From: Microglena sp. YARC | Lineage: Eukaryota > Chlorophyta > Chlorophyceae > Chlamydomonadales > Chlamydomonadaceae | Direction: 5' to 3' | Assembly: GCA_022414725.1 (NCBI GenBank) | Contig: CM039467.1 | Span: forward strand, 6,813,101-6,877,100 | Length of the DNA stretch: 64,000 bases | Shown here: piece by piece, positions 1 through 12,959 of the stretch | Layout of the letters: every line of letters begins with the position of its first letter | Position numbering within the stretch: position 1 is the stretch's first letter | Made by a program: the position numbers and the translations under genes | Notes under the pieces: generated by a model | The model's database searches: none | The model's input: only the letters and a program-made list of their open reading frames with translations | Told to the model about the DNA's origin: nothing

Positions 1-3000
1 CATGCAAGGGCATGCTCCAAACACCTGGTGGCAGCCATGCCACCAACGCACATTTGCACCAACCGCACCCATAGCAACACCCTATAGCGTCTTTGAAAAC
101 CCCACCTATACAACAACTTTAAAGCACATGATCGACCATTCCAGATGCCGCTGCCATGCAAGGGCAATCTCCAAACCGCTGGCTGCAGCCATGCAACGCA
201 ACCCCACATTTGCACCAACCAGCACCCATGCAACAACCCTAAATAGCGTCTTTGAACAAACCTATACAACAACTGTAAGCACATAATCGACATTCCAATG
301 CCGGCTGCCAATGCAGGGCATGCTCCAACCTGGTGGCAGCATGCACCACCCTCACATTGCACCAACCGCACCCATGCAACAACCCTATAGCGTCTTTGAC
401 ACCCCACCATACAACAACTTTTAAAAGCACATGATCGACCATTCCAATGCCGCTGCATGCAAGGGCATGCTCCAAACCCTGGTGCAGCTCATGCACCAAC
501 CCACATTTTGCACAAACCGAACACCATGTCAACAACCCTATAGCGTCTTTGACACCCTCACATACAACAACTTTAAACCATGATGCCATTCCAATGCCGC
601 TGCTCAACTGCAAGGGCATGCTCCACCCTGGTGCAGCAATGCACCAACCCACATTGCCACCAACCGCACATGCACAACCCTATAGCGTCTTTGAACAACC
701 CACCTATACAACAGACTTAAGCCATGACTCGACCATTCAAGATCGCTGCCATGCAAGGGGCATCTCCAAACCCCTGGTTGCAGCCATGCACGACAACCCC
801 AACATTTGCACCAACTCGCACCATCAACAACCCTGATAGCGTCTTTAAGCCCCCACGCTATACAACAACTTTAAGCACATGATCGACATTCCAATGCCGC
901 TGCCATGCAAGGGGCATGCTGGCCAAACCTGGTGGCAGCCCAATGCGACGCAACCCACATTTGCACAACGCGCACGCACCCATGGCAACAACCGCCTATA
1001 GCGTTCTTGGAAACAACCACCTATACAACAACTTTAAAGCACATGAATCGGGACATTCAATGAACGCTGCCACAACTGCAAGGGCAATGCTCCAAACCGC
1101 TGGTGCAGCCATGCACCAACCCCACATTTGCACCACACGCCACCCATGGCACACAACCCTATAGCGTCTTTTGAACAACGCACCTATTACAACAATCTTA
1201 AAGCCAGCATTGAAATGCGACATTGCAATCGCCGTGCCATGCAAGGGAATGCTCCAAACCTGGTGCAGCATGCACGCAACCCCACATTTGCACCTAACCG
1301 CACCCATGCAACAAAGCCCTATAGCGTCTTTGAACAACGCGCCACTATACAACAACTTTAAAGCACATGATCGACGCATTTCAATGTCCGCTGCCATGCA
1401 AGGGATGCTCCAAATACCCTGGTGGCAGCATGCACCACCCAACATTTGGCACGCAACCGCACCCATGCAACAACCCTATAGGCGTCTTGAACAACCCCAC
1501 CTATACAACAACTTTAAAGGCACATGATAAGACCATTCCATGGGCCGCTGCCATGAAGGCGCATGCTCCAAACCCCTGGGTGGAGCATGCACCACCCACA
1601 TTTGGCAACCAACCGCACCATGCAAACAACCCTAATAGCGTCTTTGAAGCAACCCACGCTATACAACAACTTTAAAAGCAGCAATTGATCGACCATTCCA
1701 TGCGCTGGCCATCGCAAGGGCCAAATGCTCCAAACCCTGGTGGCAGCCATTGGCACCAACCCGACATTTTGCAACAACCGCACCCATGCAACCAACGCCT
1801 ATAGCGTCTTTGAACAACCACCTATAAACAATCCTGTAAGCACATGATCGACCATTCAATGCCCGCTGCCTCTATGCAAGGGCATGCTTCAAACCCTGGT
1901 GCAGCGCATGCACGCAAACGCCGCGACATTTGCACCAACGCACCATGCAACAACCTATAGCGGCTTTGAAATAACGCACCTATACAACAACTTTAAAAGG
2001 CACAGTGATCGACCATTCCAATGCGCTTGCCATGCAAGGCATTGCTCCAAACCTGGTGCAAAGCAATGCAGCCAACCGCACATTTGCACCAACGGCGCTA
2101 CGCCATGCAACAACGGCCTATAGCGTTTTTGAACACCCCACCTATAGCAACAACTTTTAAAGCACATGATCGACATTCAATGCCGCGCATGCAAGGGCAT
2201 GCTCTATTAACCCTCTGTGCAAGCATGCACCAACCCATTGACAGTTGGCAACACCGCCCCATGCCAACAACTCCTATAGCGTCTTTGACAACCCAGCCTA
2301 TAACAACTTTAAAGCACATGTCGACCATTCCAAATGCCCGCTGCATGCAAGGTCATGCTCCAAACCGCCTTGGTGCAGGCCATGCACCTACCCGCACATT
2401 TGCACACCTAACCGGCAACCCATGGCAACAACCCTATAGCGTCTTTAAACAACCCCACTATAAAACAATTTAAAAGGGCACATGAATCGAGCCATTCCAA
2501 TGCCTGCCATGCAAGGGGCATGCTCCAAACCTGGTGCTAGGCATGCACCAAAACCCCACATTTGGCACCAACGCGCACGCCATGCAACAACCCTATAGCG
2601 TTCTTTTGAACAACGCCCACCTATACAACAACTTTAACAAAGCACATGATCGATCTTCCAATGGCCGGCTGCCATGGAAAGGGCATGCTCCACCCGTGGT
2701 GGGCAGCCATGCACCAACCCCACATTTGCCACCAACCGCACCCATGCAAACAACCGCTATAGCGTCTTTGAACAACCCCACCTATACAACAACTTTTAAA
2801 GCGCATGTAATCGACCATTCAATGCGCTGCCATGCTAAGGGCCATGCTCCAAACCCTGGTGCAGCATGCACCAACTCCGCACGATTTGCACCAACCGCAC
2901 TCCATGCAACAAACCCTATAGCGTCTTTGAATCAACCGCCACTAATACAACAACTTTAAAGCACATGATCGACCATTCGGCATGCCGCTGCCATATGCAA

Positions 3001-3576
3001 GGGCATGCTCCAAACCCTGGGTGCAGGCCTATGCAACCAACCCCACATTTGGCACAACCGCACCATGCGCAACAACCCTAATAAGCGTCCTTTGAACAAC
3101 CGCACCTATACAACAACTTTAAAGCAGCATGAAAATTGACCATCGATCCAATGCGCTGCCATGCAAGGGCATGCTCCAAACCGCTGGGTGCAGCCATGCA
3201 CCAACCGCACAGTTGCACCACCGCACCGCATGCAACAACCCTGATGCTATCTATTGCTTATATTTATAGGCGTCTTTTGAACAACCCCACCTATAAACAA
3301 GCTTTAAAGCGAACATGAATCGCATATCCAATGGCGCTGCGCATGCAAGGGCATGGCTACTCCAAACCCTGGGTGCAGCCATGCACCAACGCGCCACATT
3401 TGCAACGCAACCGCACGCATAGCAACAACCCTATAGCGTCTTTGAACAACCCCTACCTATACAACCACCTTTAAAGCACATGATCGACCATTCGCAATGC
3501 GCGCTGCATGCAAGGGCAATGCTGCAACCCTGGTGGGCAGCCATGCACCAACCCCACCATTTGCACCAACCGCCAG
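1..3576 (+). repeat. 152-bp satellite array, low-quality left part
   Basis: Head-to-tail copies of the unit that is clean at 6.4-9.1 kb (landmarks CAAGGGCATGCTCC, TATAGCGTCTTTGAACAAC, AGCACATGATCGACCATTCC). Here almost every copy carries several 1-2 base insertions or deletions, typical of uncorrected long reads. Open frames across it are translations of the repeat and are not genes. Confidence 0.93.
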
Positions 3577-4576
3577 NNNNNNNNNNNNNNNNNNNNNNNN
3601 NNNNNNNNNNNNNNNNNNNNNNNNNNNNNNNNNNNNNNNNNNNNNNNNNNNNNNNNNNNNNNNNNNNNNNNNNNNNNNNNNNNNNNNNNNNNNNNNNNNN
3701 NNNNNNNNNNNNNNNNNNNNNNNNNNNNNNNNNNNNNNNNNNNNNNNNNNNNNNNNNNNNNNNNNNNNNNNNNNNNNNNNNNNNNNNNNNNNNNNNNNNN
3801 NNNNNNNNNNNNNNNNNNNNNNNNNNNNNNNNNNNNNNNNNNNNNNNNNNNNNNNNNNNNNNNNNNNNNNNNNNNNNNNNNNNNNNNNNNNNNNNNNNNN
3901 NNNNNNNNNNNNNNNNNNNNNNNNNNNNNNNNNNNNNNNNNNNNNNNNNNNNNNNNNNNNNNNNNNNNNNNNNNNNNNNNNNNNNNNNNNNNNNNNNNNN
4001 NNNNNNNNNNNNNNNNNNNNNNNNNNNNNNNNNNNNNNNNNNNNNNNNNNNNNNNNNNNNNNNNNNNNNNNNNNNNNNNNNNNNNNNNNNNNNNNNNNNN
4101 NNNNNNNNNNNNNNNNNNNNNNNNNNNNNNNNNNNNNNNNNNNNNNNNNNNNNNNNNNNNNNNNNNNNNNNNNNNNNNNNNNNNNNNNNNNNNNNNNNNN
4201 NNNNNNNNNNNNNNNNNNNNNNNNNNNNNNNNNNNNNNNNNNNNNNNNNNNNNNNNNNNNNNNNNNNNNNNNNNNNNNNNNNNNNNNNNNNNNNNNNNNN
4301 NNNNNNNNNNNNNNNNNNNNNNNNNNNNNNNNNNNNNNNNNNNNNNNNNNNNNNNNNNNNNNNNNNNNNNNNNNNNNNNNNNNNNNNNNNNNNNNNNNNN
4401 NNNNNNNNNNNNNNNNNNNNNNNNNNNNNNNNNNNNNNNNNNNNNNNNNNNNNNNNNNNNNNNNNNNNNNNNNNNNNNNNNNNNNNNNNNNNNNNNNNNN
4501 NNNNNNNNNNNNNNNNNNNNNNNNNNNNNNNNNNNNNNNNNNNNNNNNNNNNNNNNNNNNNNNNNNNNNNNNNNNN
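3577..4576. other. Assembly gap, 1000 N
   Basis: Exactly 1000 N, so a placeholder of unknown true size. The same satellite lies on both sides, so the real array length is unknown. Confidence 0.99.
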
Positions 4577-7500
4577 CGAGAGATATCGCCACAGTTGCAC
4601 AACCGCACCATGCAACAACCCTATGGGACGCGTCTTTGAATCAACCACCTATACACAACTTTACAGCACATGATCACCAATTCCAATGGCCGCTCCATGG
4701 CAAGGGCATGCCCAAACCCGCTGGTGCAGCATGCACCACCCCAACATTTGACCACCGCAACCCATGCAACAACCCTATAAGCGTCTTTGAAAAACCCACC
4801 TATACAACAACTTTAAAAGCACATGATCGACCATCAATGCCGCTGGCCAATGCAAGGGCATGCTCCAACCCTGGGGGGGGGGGGTGCAGCCATGCACCAC
4901 CCACATTTGCACCAACGCGCACCCATGTCAACACGCTGTAGCGTCTTTGAACAACCCACCTATACAACACACTTTAAAGCACATGATCGACCATTCCAAT
5001 GCCGCTGCCATGCAAGGGGCATGTCCAAACCTGGTGCAGCCATGCACCAACCCCGAACATTTTGCAGTCCAACCGCACCCATGCAACAACCCTGTAGCGT
5101 CTTTGAAGCAACCAACCTATACAACAACTTTAAAGCACATGATCGACCATCTCAATGCCGCTGCATGCAAGGGCATGCCTCAGAACAACCCTGGTGCACC
5201 ATGCACCAACCCTCTGACATTGCACCAACCGCACGATCTCAATTCAACATACCCACACAACTGGCTTTGGGAACAAACCCACACGTATACAACAACTTTA
5301 AAGCACAGTGACCGATGGCCATTTCCACAGTGCCGGCTGAGCCACAAGGGCAGTGGCCTTCAACCCCGGTGCATGGCCATCGCCCAACTCTCCCATTCAG
5401 TGCACGCATGTGCTATCCACGGCACCCTGCAGATCACTCTAAATATCGCGCTCTTGAAACAACACCATTGTGTCGCCATACAACACACACACACGCACAT
5501 GAATCGACACACCAATACTCTCAATGCCGTGAGCGTCCAACCGATGTTAATTGCAAGGGCTATGCTCCTCAAACCCACTGGTGCACGGCATGCACTCAAC
5601 TCACCGACATTTTGCAATTGACCAACCGGACGCAACCCATGCATACAACGTCCTATTTAGCGTTCTTTTGAACAACTCCCACCTATACAACAACTTGTAA
5701 AGCACATATGATACCATTCCAGATGGCGCTTGGCCATAAATGCAAAGGGCATGCCTCCAAACCTGCGTTTTTGCAGCCATTGCACCAACCAATTCCCCAC
5801 ATTTCACCAACCGCACCCCATGCAGCAACAACCCTATACTTATATCCTTGTTTGCTGCTTTGCCGATCTTTGAACAACCCCACCCATATACAAAAACAAC
5901 TTTAAAGCACATGATCGACCATTCCAATGTGCCGCTGCCATTGCAAGGGGCATGCTCCAAACCCTGGTGCAGCCATGCCCAACCCCACATTTGCACCCCG
6001 CACCCATAGCAACAACCCTGAGCGTCTTTGAACAACCCCACCTATACAACAACTTTAAAGCAAATGATCCGATCCATTCCAATGCCGCTGCCATGCAAGG
6101 GGCACTGCTCCAAACCCTGGTGCAGCCATGCACCAACCCCACATTTGCACCAACCGCACCCATGCAACAACCCTATTAGCGTCTTTGAACAACCCACTAT
6201 ACAACAACTTTAAAGCACATGATCGACCATTCCAATGCCGCTTGCCATGCAAGGGCATGCTCCAAGTGGCCCACCCAAGACCCCCCACATTTGCACCAAC
6301 CGCACCCATGCAACAACCCTATATAGCACATGATCCATTCCCAATGGCTGCCATGCAAGGGCAAAACCCTGGTTTGCCATGCATACATTCATGCAACAAC
6401 CCTATAGCGTCTTTGAACAACCCCACCTAATACAACAACTATTAAAGCACATGATCGATGTGCCATTCCAATGCCGCTGCCATGCAAGGGCATGCTCCAA
6501 ACTCCTGGTGCAGCCATGCACCAACCCCACATTTGCACCAACCGCACCCATGCAACAACCCTATAGCGTCTTGAACAAACAACCCACCTATACAACAACT
6601 TTAAAGCACATGATCGACCATTCCCAATGCCGCTGCCATGCAAGGGCATGCTCCAAACCCTGGTGCAGCCATGCACCAACCCCACATTTGCACCAACCGC
6701 ACCATGCAACAACCCTATAGCGTCTTTGAACAACCCCACCTATACAACAACTTTAAAGCACCATGATCGACCATTTCCAATGCCGCTGCCATGCAAGGGC
6801 ATGCTCCAAAACCCTGGTGCAGCCATGCACCAACCCCACATTTGCACCAACCGCACCCATGCAACAACCCTATAGCGTCTTTGAACAACCCCACCTATAC
6901 AACAACTTTTAAAGCACATGATCGACCATTCCAATGCCAATGCTGCCCATGCAAGGGCATGCTCCAAACCCTGGTGCAGCCATGCATGCCACCCCACATT
7001 TGCACCAACCGCACCCATGCAACAACCATAGCGTCTTTGAACAACCCCACCTATACAACAACTTTAAAGCACATGATCGACCATTCCAATGCCGCTGCCA
7101 TGCAAGGGCATGCTCCAAACCCTGGTGCAGCCATGCACCCAACCCCACATTTGCACCAACCGCACCCATGCAACAACCCTATAGCGTCTTTGAACAACCC
7201 CACCTATACAACAACTTTAAAGCACATGATCGACCATTCCAATGCGCTGCCATGCAAGGGCATGCTCCAAACCCTGGTGCAGCCATGCACCAACCCCACA
7301 TTTGCACCAACCGCACCCATGCAACAACCCTATAGCGTCTTTGAAACAACCCCACCTATACAACAACTTTAAAAGCACATGATCGACCATTCCAATGCCG
7401 CTGCCATGCAAGGGCAATGCTCCAAAACCCTGGTGCAGCCATGCACCAACCCCACATTTGCACCAAACCGCACCCATTAGCAACAACCTATAGCGTCTTT

Positions 7501-10103
7501 GAACAACCCCACCTATACAACAACTTTAAAGCACATGATCGACCATTCCAATGCCGCTGCCATGCAAGGGCATGCTCCAAACCCTGGTGCAGCCATGCAC
7601 CAACCCCACATTTGCACCAACCGCACCCATGCAACAACCCTATAGCGTCTTTGAACAACCCCACCTATACAACAACTTTAAAGCACATGATCGACCATTC
7701 CAATGCCGCTGCCAATGCAAGGGCATGCTCCAAACCCTGGTGCAGCCATGCACCAACCCCACATTTTGCACCAACCGCACCCATGCAACAACCCTATAGC
7801 GTCTTTGAACAACCCCACCTATACAACAACTTTAAAGCACATGATCGACCATTCCAATGCCGCTGCCCATGCAAGGGCATGCTCCAAACCCTGGTGCAGC
7901 CATGCACCAACCCCACATTTGCACCAACCGCACCCATGCAACAACCCTATAGCGTCTTTGAAACAACCCCACCTATACAACAACTTTAAAGCACATGATC
8001 GACCATTCCAATTGCCGCTGCCATGCAAGGGCATGCTCCAAACCCCTGGTGCAGCCATGCACCAACCCCACATTATGCACCAACCGCACCCATGCAACAA
8101 CCCTATAGCGTCTTTGAACAACCCCACCTATACAACAACTTTAAAAGCACATGATCGACCATTCCAATGCCGCTGCCATGCAAGGGCATGCTCCAAACCC
8201 TGGTGCAGCCATGCACCAACCCCACATTTGCACCAACCGCACCCATGCAACAACCCTATAGCGTCTTTGAACAACCCCACCTATACAACAACTTTAAAGC
8301 AACATGATCGACCATTCCAATGCCGCTGCCATGCAAGGGCATGCTCCAAACCCTGGTGCAGCCATGCACCAACCCCACATTTGCACCAACCGCACCCATG
8401 CAACAACCCTATAGCGTCTTTGAACAACCCCACCTATACAAACAACTTTAAAGCACATGATCGACCATTCCAATGCCGCTGCCATGCAAGGGCATGCTCC
8501 AAACCCTGGTGCAGCCATGCACCAACCCCACATTTGCACCAACCGCACCCATGCAACAACCCTATAGCGTCTTTGAACAAACCCCACCTATACAACAACT
8601 TTAAAGCACATGATCGACCATTCCAATGCGCTTGCCATGCCAAGGGCATGCTCCAAACCCTGGTGCAGCCATGCACCAACCCCACATTTGCACCAACCGC
8701 ACCCATGCAACAAACCCTATAGCGTCTTTGAACAACCCCACCTATACAACAACTTTAAAAGCACATGATCGACCATTCCAATGCCGCTGCCATGCAAGGG
8801 CATGCTCCAAACCCTGGTGCAGCCATGCACCAACCCCACATTTGCACCAACCGCACCCATGCAACAACCCTATAGCGTCTTTGAACAACCCCACCTATAC
8901 AACAACTTTAAAGCACATGATCGACCATTCCAATGCCGCTGCCATGCAAGGGCATGCTCCAAACCCTGGTGCAGCCATGCACCAACCCCACATTTGCACC
9001 AACCGCACCCATGCAACAACCCTATAGCGTCTTTGAACAACCCCACCTATACAAACAACTTTAAAGCACATGATCGACCCATTCCAATGCCGCTGCCATG
9101 CAAGGGCATGCTCCAAACCCTGGTGCAGCCATGCACCAACCACATTTGCACCAACCGCACCCATGCATATAGCGTTCTCGTGATAATACAACAACTTAAG
9201 CACATGATCGACCATTCCAATGCCGCTGCCATAAGGGCATGCTCCAAACCCTGGTGATCCATGCTGCATGCAACAACCCTATAGCGTCTTTTGAAAACCC
9301 CACCTATACAAGCAACTTTAAAGCACATGATCGACCATTCCAATGCCGCACATGCTCCAACCCTGGTGCAGCCATGCACCTGCACCAACCGTATAGCAGC
9401 CCCCACGGCTAATGCATGCAAGGGCATGCTCCAAACAGCCATGCACCAACCCCACATTGCAACAGCACATGATCGACCATTTGGCCCCATGCAAATAGCT
9501 CCAAACCCCTGGTTTTTTGCACCAACCGCACCCATTATATACGCACATGATTGCATGCAAGGGCAAAACAACGCCATGCATTTGCATGCAACTATTAGCG
9601 TCTTTGAACAACCCCACCTATTACAACAACTGTTAAAGCACACCGCTGCACCATGCGTCCAAAACAGCATTTTTGCATGCAACCCAACGCCCTGTGCACC
9701 CCTAGGCATGCACCACCATTCCATATAGCAACAACACCATATACAACACTTTTAAGCACATGCATCGTTCCAATGCAGCTGCTCCATGGTGCAAGGCATG
9801 CACCAACCCCACATTTGCACCATTATATGCCAAACAAACTATGCACAACCTATAAAGCACATGATCGGACCATTCCAAATGCCGCTGCCATGCAAGGGCA
9901 TGCACCAAACTGGTGCAGCCATGCAGCACAGACCCAACCCATGCAACAACCCTATGATCCAAAATGCGCTGCAGCAAGGGCATGCAACAAACCCTGGTGC
10001 AGCCATGCACCAACCCCACATATGCACCAACCCAACCCATGCAACAACCCTCAAGCACATGATCGACCATTCCAACCCCACCCATGCACCAACCCTGGTG
10101 CAG
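4577..10103 (+). repeat. 152-bp satellite array, clean core and degraded right edge
   Basis: Adjacent CAAGGGCATG landmarks in the clean part (8795 and 8947) are 152 bases apart. Copies are noisy to about 6400, near-identical from about 6400 to 9100, then shortened and scrambled to 10103. 152 is not a multiple of three and the unit is poor in stops, so reading runs through all three frames in turn (for example 7703-8722). The last partial unit supplies the CTGGTGCAG that serves as the 3' splice site of the exon at 10104, so the array appears to lie in an intron or upstream of this gene. Confidence 0.93.
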
Positions 10104-10224
10104 GCACGCACAATCTCAAGACCTGGACCAGCTCTTGGGCAGGAAGGGTCAGAACCACAAAATATCTTTGTCACCCTTTGGCGAGCAGCAGGCAAGAGAA
10201 TGTGGAGCCGACATGGATACCAAG
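10104..10224 (+). CDS. Histidine phosphatase / PGM-like gene, exon a
   Basis: Internal exon of a phosphoglycerate-mutase-like histidine phosphatase (clade 1, closest in motif order to plant/yeast DET1-like broad-range acid phosphatases). Such enzymes hydrolyse phosphomonoesters through a phospho-histidine; the substrate here cannot be inferred. The frame gives NHKISLSPFGEQQARECG, matching the family segment that follows the catalytic RHG (H-x-I-P-L-T-x-x-G-x-x-Q-A-R-x-x-G). The exon is bounded by GGTGCAG at 10103 and AAG|GTGCGT at 10225. The RHG exon itself is not visible and should lie left of the satellite or in the gap. Later exons are at 11576, 12849, 18080, 21523 and 27541. Family assignment is firm because all the pieces occur in the right order. 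Confidence 0.75.
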
Positions 10225-10560
10225 GTGCGTGGTATTGTCCATCTATTGTTTTGAATTTTTAATTGATTATTTAATTTAATACTTTAAAGGGCACATCAAT
10301 TTGTTTGATTCATTGTCCAAGGTTTGTGGTATCTTCTGTCTAATGTTTTGAAATGTTAATAGAATTTTGAATTTTAATACTTGAAAAGTTATATCAATTT
10401 GTTTTATTTATTGTCCAAAGTGTGTGGTATTGTCTGTCTGTTGTTTTGAAAATTTAATTGATTTTTGAATTTTAATACTTCAAATAAGGTATATATCTAT
10501 ATGTTTGATCCATTGTCCGAGATGTGTTGTATTGTCTGTACACATGTTGGGCAGGGCTTT
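10225..10560 (+). repeat. A/T-rich tandem repeat at the exon a donor
   Basis: About three diverged units of roughly 110 bases, each restarting with a copy of the exon end plus donor (CCAAGGTGCGTGGTATTGTC; then CCAAGGTTTGTGGTATC, CCAAAGTGTGTGGTATTG). Confidence 0.75.
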
Positions 10561-10619
10561 TTTTACCTCTATATATAACGATTGCTAGTTTTTGTAAAGC
10601 CACGAGTTGAAATATTATG

Positions 10620-11115
10620 AGTGTTTATGTTGAAAGTCAGAGGGTTGTACAGTGAGCACAGTGAGCAAACAGCGCGATTGTGTACATGTTAGCTTCAGTC
10701 ATGTGGGGCAGACATGCATGTAATAGTGCGTGGTATGAGTACGCATGAGTGTGTATGTTGAATGTCAGAGGGTTGGACAGTGAGCACAGTGAGCAAGCAG
10801 TGTGAGTGTATACATGTTAGCTTTAGTCATGTGGGGCAGACATGCATGTAATAGTGCGTGGTATGAGTACGCATGAGTGTGTATGTTGAATGTCAGAGGG
10901 TTGGACAGTGAGCACAGTGAGCAAGCAGTGTGAGTGTATACATGTTAGCTTTAGTCATGTGGGGCAGACATGCATGTAATAGTGCGTGGTATGAGTACGC
11001 ATGAGTGTGTATGTTGAATGTCAGAGGGTTGGACAGTGAGCACAGTGAGCAAGCAGTGTGAGTGTTTACATGTTAGATTTAGTCATGTGGGGCAGGCATG
11101 CATGCAATGATGCGT
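10620..11115 (+). repeat. 128-bp tandem repeat, about 4 copies
   Basis: GTGTATGTTGAATGTCAGAG recurs at 10751, 10879 and 11007 (spacing 128), with a diverged first copy near 10623. It is intronic and I see no coding signal. Confidence 0.9.
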
Positions 11116-11124
11116 GGTTTCATT

Positions 11125-11575
11125 CAGTTGATGTTCCTCTGAATATTCAGTTGATGTACTTCACTATATTAAGTTGATGTACTTCACGATATCCAGTTGA
11201 TGCACTTCACTATATTCAGTTAATGTACTTTACCATATTCAGTTGATGTACTTCACTACATTCAGTTGATGTACCTCCCAAAATTCAGTTGATGTACTTC
11301 ACTATATTCAGTTAATGTACTTTACCATATTCAGTGGATGCACTTCACTATATTCAGTTGATGTACCTCACAATCCCGATCACAACATTCAGTTGATGTA
11401 CCTCACGATATTCAGTTAATGTACATCACTATATACAGTTGATGTACAATCCCAATCACAATATTCAGTTGATGCACCTCACAATATTCAGTTAATGTAC
11501 TTCACTGTATACAGTTGATGTACCTGACAATCCCGATCACAACATTCAGTTGATGTACCTCACAATATTCATTTG
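11125..11575 (+). repeat. ATTCAGTTGATGTACnTCAC tandem repeat before exon b
   Basis: About 15 copies of a roughly 30-base unit containing ATTCAG|TTGATGTAC, running straight into exon b. The unit looks like a repeated 3' splice-site region. Confidence 0.85.
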
Positions 11576-11719
11576 ACTGCCTTGGACCCGGATTATCGGC
11601 TGCAAGTGTACTGCTCCCCGTACCTGCGTGCCCACCAAACGTTGTCCGAAGCTCTCTCTACTATCAAGGGTCCCTCTAGGGTCCTGGAAGTCCACGAGGA
11701 GATCAAGCTTAGGGAGCAG
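11576..11719 (+). CDS. Histidine phosphatase / PGM-like gene, exon b
   Basis: The frame reads DPDYRLQVYCSPYLRAHQTL, then about 20 codons to IKLREQ. YCSPYLRAHQT is the conserved (T/V)SPxxRxxxT block with its substrate-binding Arg, and REQ is the start of the family REQDFG motif. The donor CAG|GTGTGA falls exactly after REQ, in phase 0. The 5' edge is unresolved: the nearest AG (11548-11549) opens a frame that would need one base from exon a, whereas exon a ends in phase 0 at its best donor. A weaker exon a donor seven to eight bases further in (GTGC|GTGGTA) would restore phase. Frame and family are secure; the exact start is not. Confidence 0.75.
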
Positions 11720-11985
11720 GTGTGATGAAGTGTGATGAGGTTCAGGTGTGGTGAAGTGTGATGGGGTTAAGGTGCAATGTAGTGTGATGAATTTTGATGA
11801 AGTTCAGGTGTGATGGCGTGTGATGAGGTGTGGTGAGGCGCAGGTGTAATGTAGTGGGATGGAGTGTGATGAGGGTCGGATGTGACATGGTGCGGTGAGC
11901 TTCAGGTGTGATGAAGTGTGATGAGATGCAGGTGTGACATTAAGCGATGAGCTTTAGATGTGATGAAGTGTGATGAGGTGCTCAA
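11720..11985 (+). repeat. Degenerate tandem copies of the exon b donor
   Basis: TTCAGGTGTGATGAAGTGTG-like units repeat about nine times. Most retain CAGGTGTGATG, the end of exon b plus its donor. Confidence 0.75.
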
Positions 11986-12127
11986 GTATTTCACGAGGGA
12001 GGGAGGGAGGTGGGATCAAGTGTGGTAAACACTTTTCATGTTTTGGCTTGGGGCAGCAGCTTTTGGCAGCTCCCCAGGCTAGCTGTTCATCCCAACCTGG
12101 AACAACCTGGTGCATCTTGAATCCAAC

Positions 12128-12385
12128 GAGGTCAGCTTTCTAGCACTGCTTAATTTTTGGTTGGTTGGCTGGTTGGCTGGTTGGTTGAATCTAATTAGGT
12201 CAGCTTTCTAGCACTGCTTAATTTTTGGTTGGTTGGTTGGTTGGTTGGTTGGTTGTTTGGTTAATTGATTAAATCTAACAAGGTCAGCTTTCTAGCACTG
12301 CTTAATTTTTGGTTGATTGGTTGGTCGGTTGATTGGTTACAACTAACTAGGTCAGCTTTCTAGCACTGCTTAATTTGGGGGCTTA
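12128..12385 (+). repeat. Repeat of TCAGCTTTCTAGCACTGCTT, 4 copies
   Basis: Four copies of about 55-95 bases, each GGTCAGCTTTCTAGCACTGC then TTAATTTTTGG and a (TTGG)n run of variable length. Intronic. Confidence 0.88.
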
Positions 12386-12424
12386 GCCTAGTGGTGGCTA
12401 AGTACGGTATGCTGCCTAGAAATA

Positions 12425-12751
12425 CCTTCCACCTTCCCCCAAACCCGAAACCCGAAACCCTCAAATCCCACAACCTACAGCCCCAAACCCCAAACCAGCA
12501 ACAACCAACCCAACCTCAACCCGACCCGACCCGACCCATCCCACCCCCAACCCTCACCCCACCCTCACCCCACCCTACCCCATCCGCCACCCCACCCCAT
12601 CCCTCACCACATCCCCCACCCCACCCCCACCCCACCCCATCCCCACCCCCCACCCCACCCCATCCCCCACCCCACCCCCACCCACCCCATCCCCCACCTC
12701 ACCCTACCTCCACCCCACCCCCACCCCACCCCATCTCTCACCCGCCTGAAG
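12425..12751 (+). repeat. C-rich (CCCCAC)n tract before exon c copies
   Basis: Pure pyrimidine/A tract of CCCCACCC and CCCCATCC units, beginning with a few CCCGAAA telomere-like units. The Pro/His-rich frame through it (12391-12774) is low complexity and ends inside the exon c copy, so it is not a gene. Confidence 0.85.
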
Positions 12752-12800
12752 GACTTTGGATCAAACTTGAGTAGCGTGGAGGAGCTGAATGCGTATTACC
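12752..12800 (+). pseudogene. Partial duplicate of exon c (5' part only)
   Basis: GAAG|GACTTTGGATCAAACTTGAG and following bases copy the first 45 or so bases of exon c (DFGSNLSSVEELNAYY) and then break off into (CCCCAC)n. The duplicated acceptor and exon start make a decoy 3' splice site about 97 bases ahead of the full exon. Confidence 0.8.
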
Positions 12801-12848
12801 CCACCCCACCCCTCACCCCACCCCACCCCATCCCCCCCCGGCCCAAAG

Positions 12849-12931
12849 GACTTTGGATCTAACTTGAGCAGCGTGGAGGAGCTGAAGGCATATAAAGAAG
12901 AGCGACTTAGATACTGCCGCTTTTTTCACAG
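12849..12931 (+). CDS. Histidine phosphatase / PGM-like gene, exon c
   Basis: AAAG|GAC opens DFGSNLSSVEELKAYKEER and continues LRYCRFFH; the donor CACAG|GTACGT is in phase 2. Joined to exon b this gives REQ-DFG, the conserved REQDFG motif. YCRFFHR matches the family (F/Y)GRFFYRFP segment, completed by exon d. The exon is 83 bases with strong sites at both ends. C-rich tracts on both sides are intronic. Confidence 0.82.
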
Positions 12932-12959
12932 GTACGTCCATGGTAGTTCCCTCTTTTTT

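Noticed and set aside
3431..4941. Long ORFs of 370-480 codons spanning the first gap
   Set aside because: They consist mostly of N and flanking satellite.
7703..8722. 339-codon ORF and many others in the satellite
   Set aside because: The 152-base unit is not a multiple of three and lacks stops, so reading drifts through all frames on both strands; it has no gene features.
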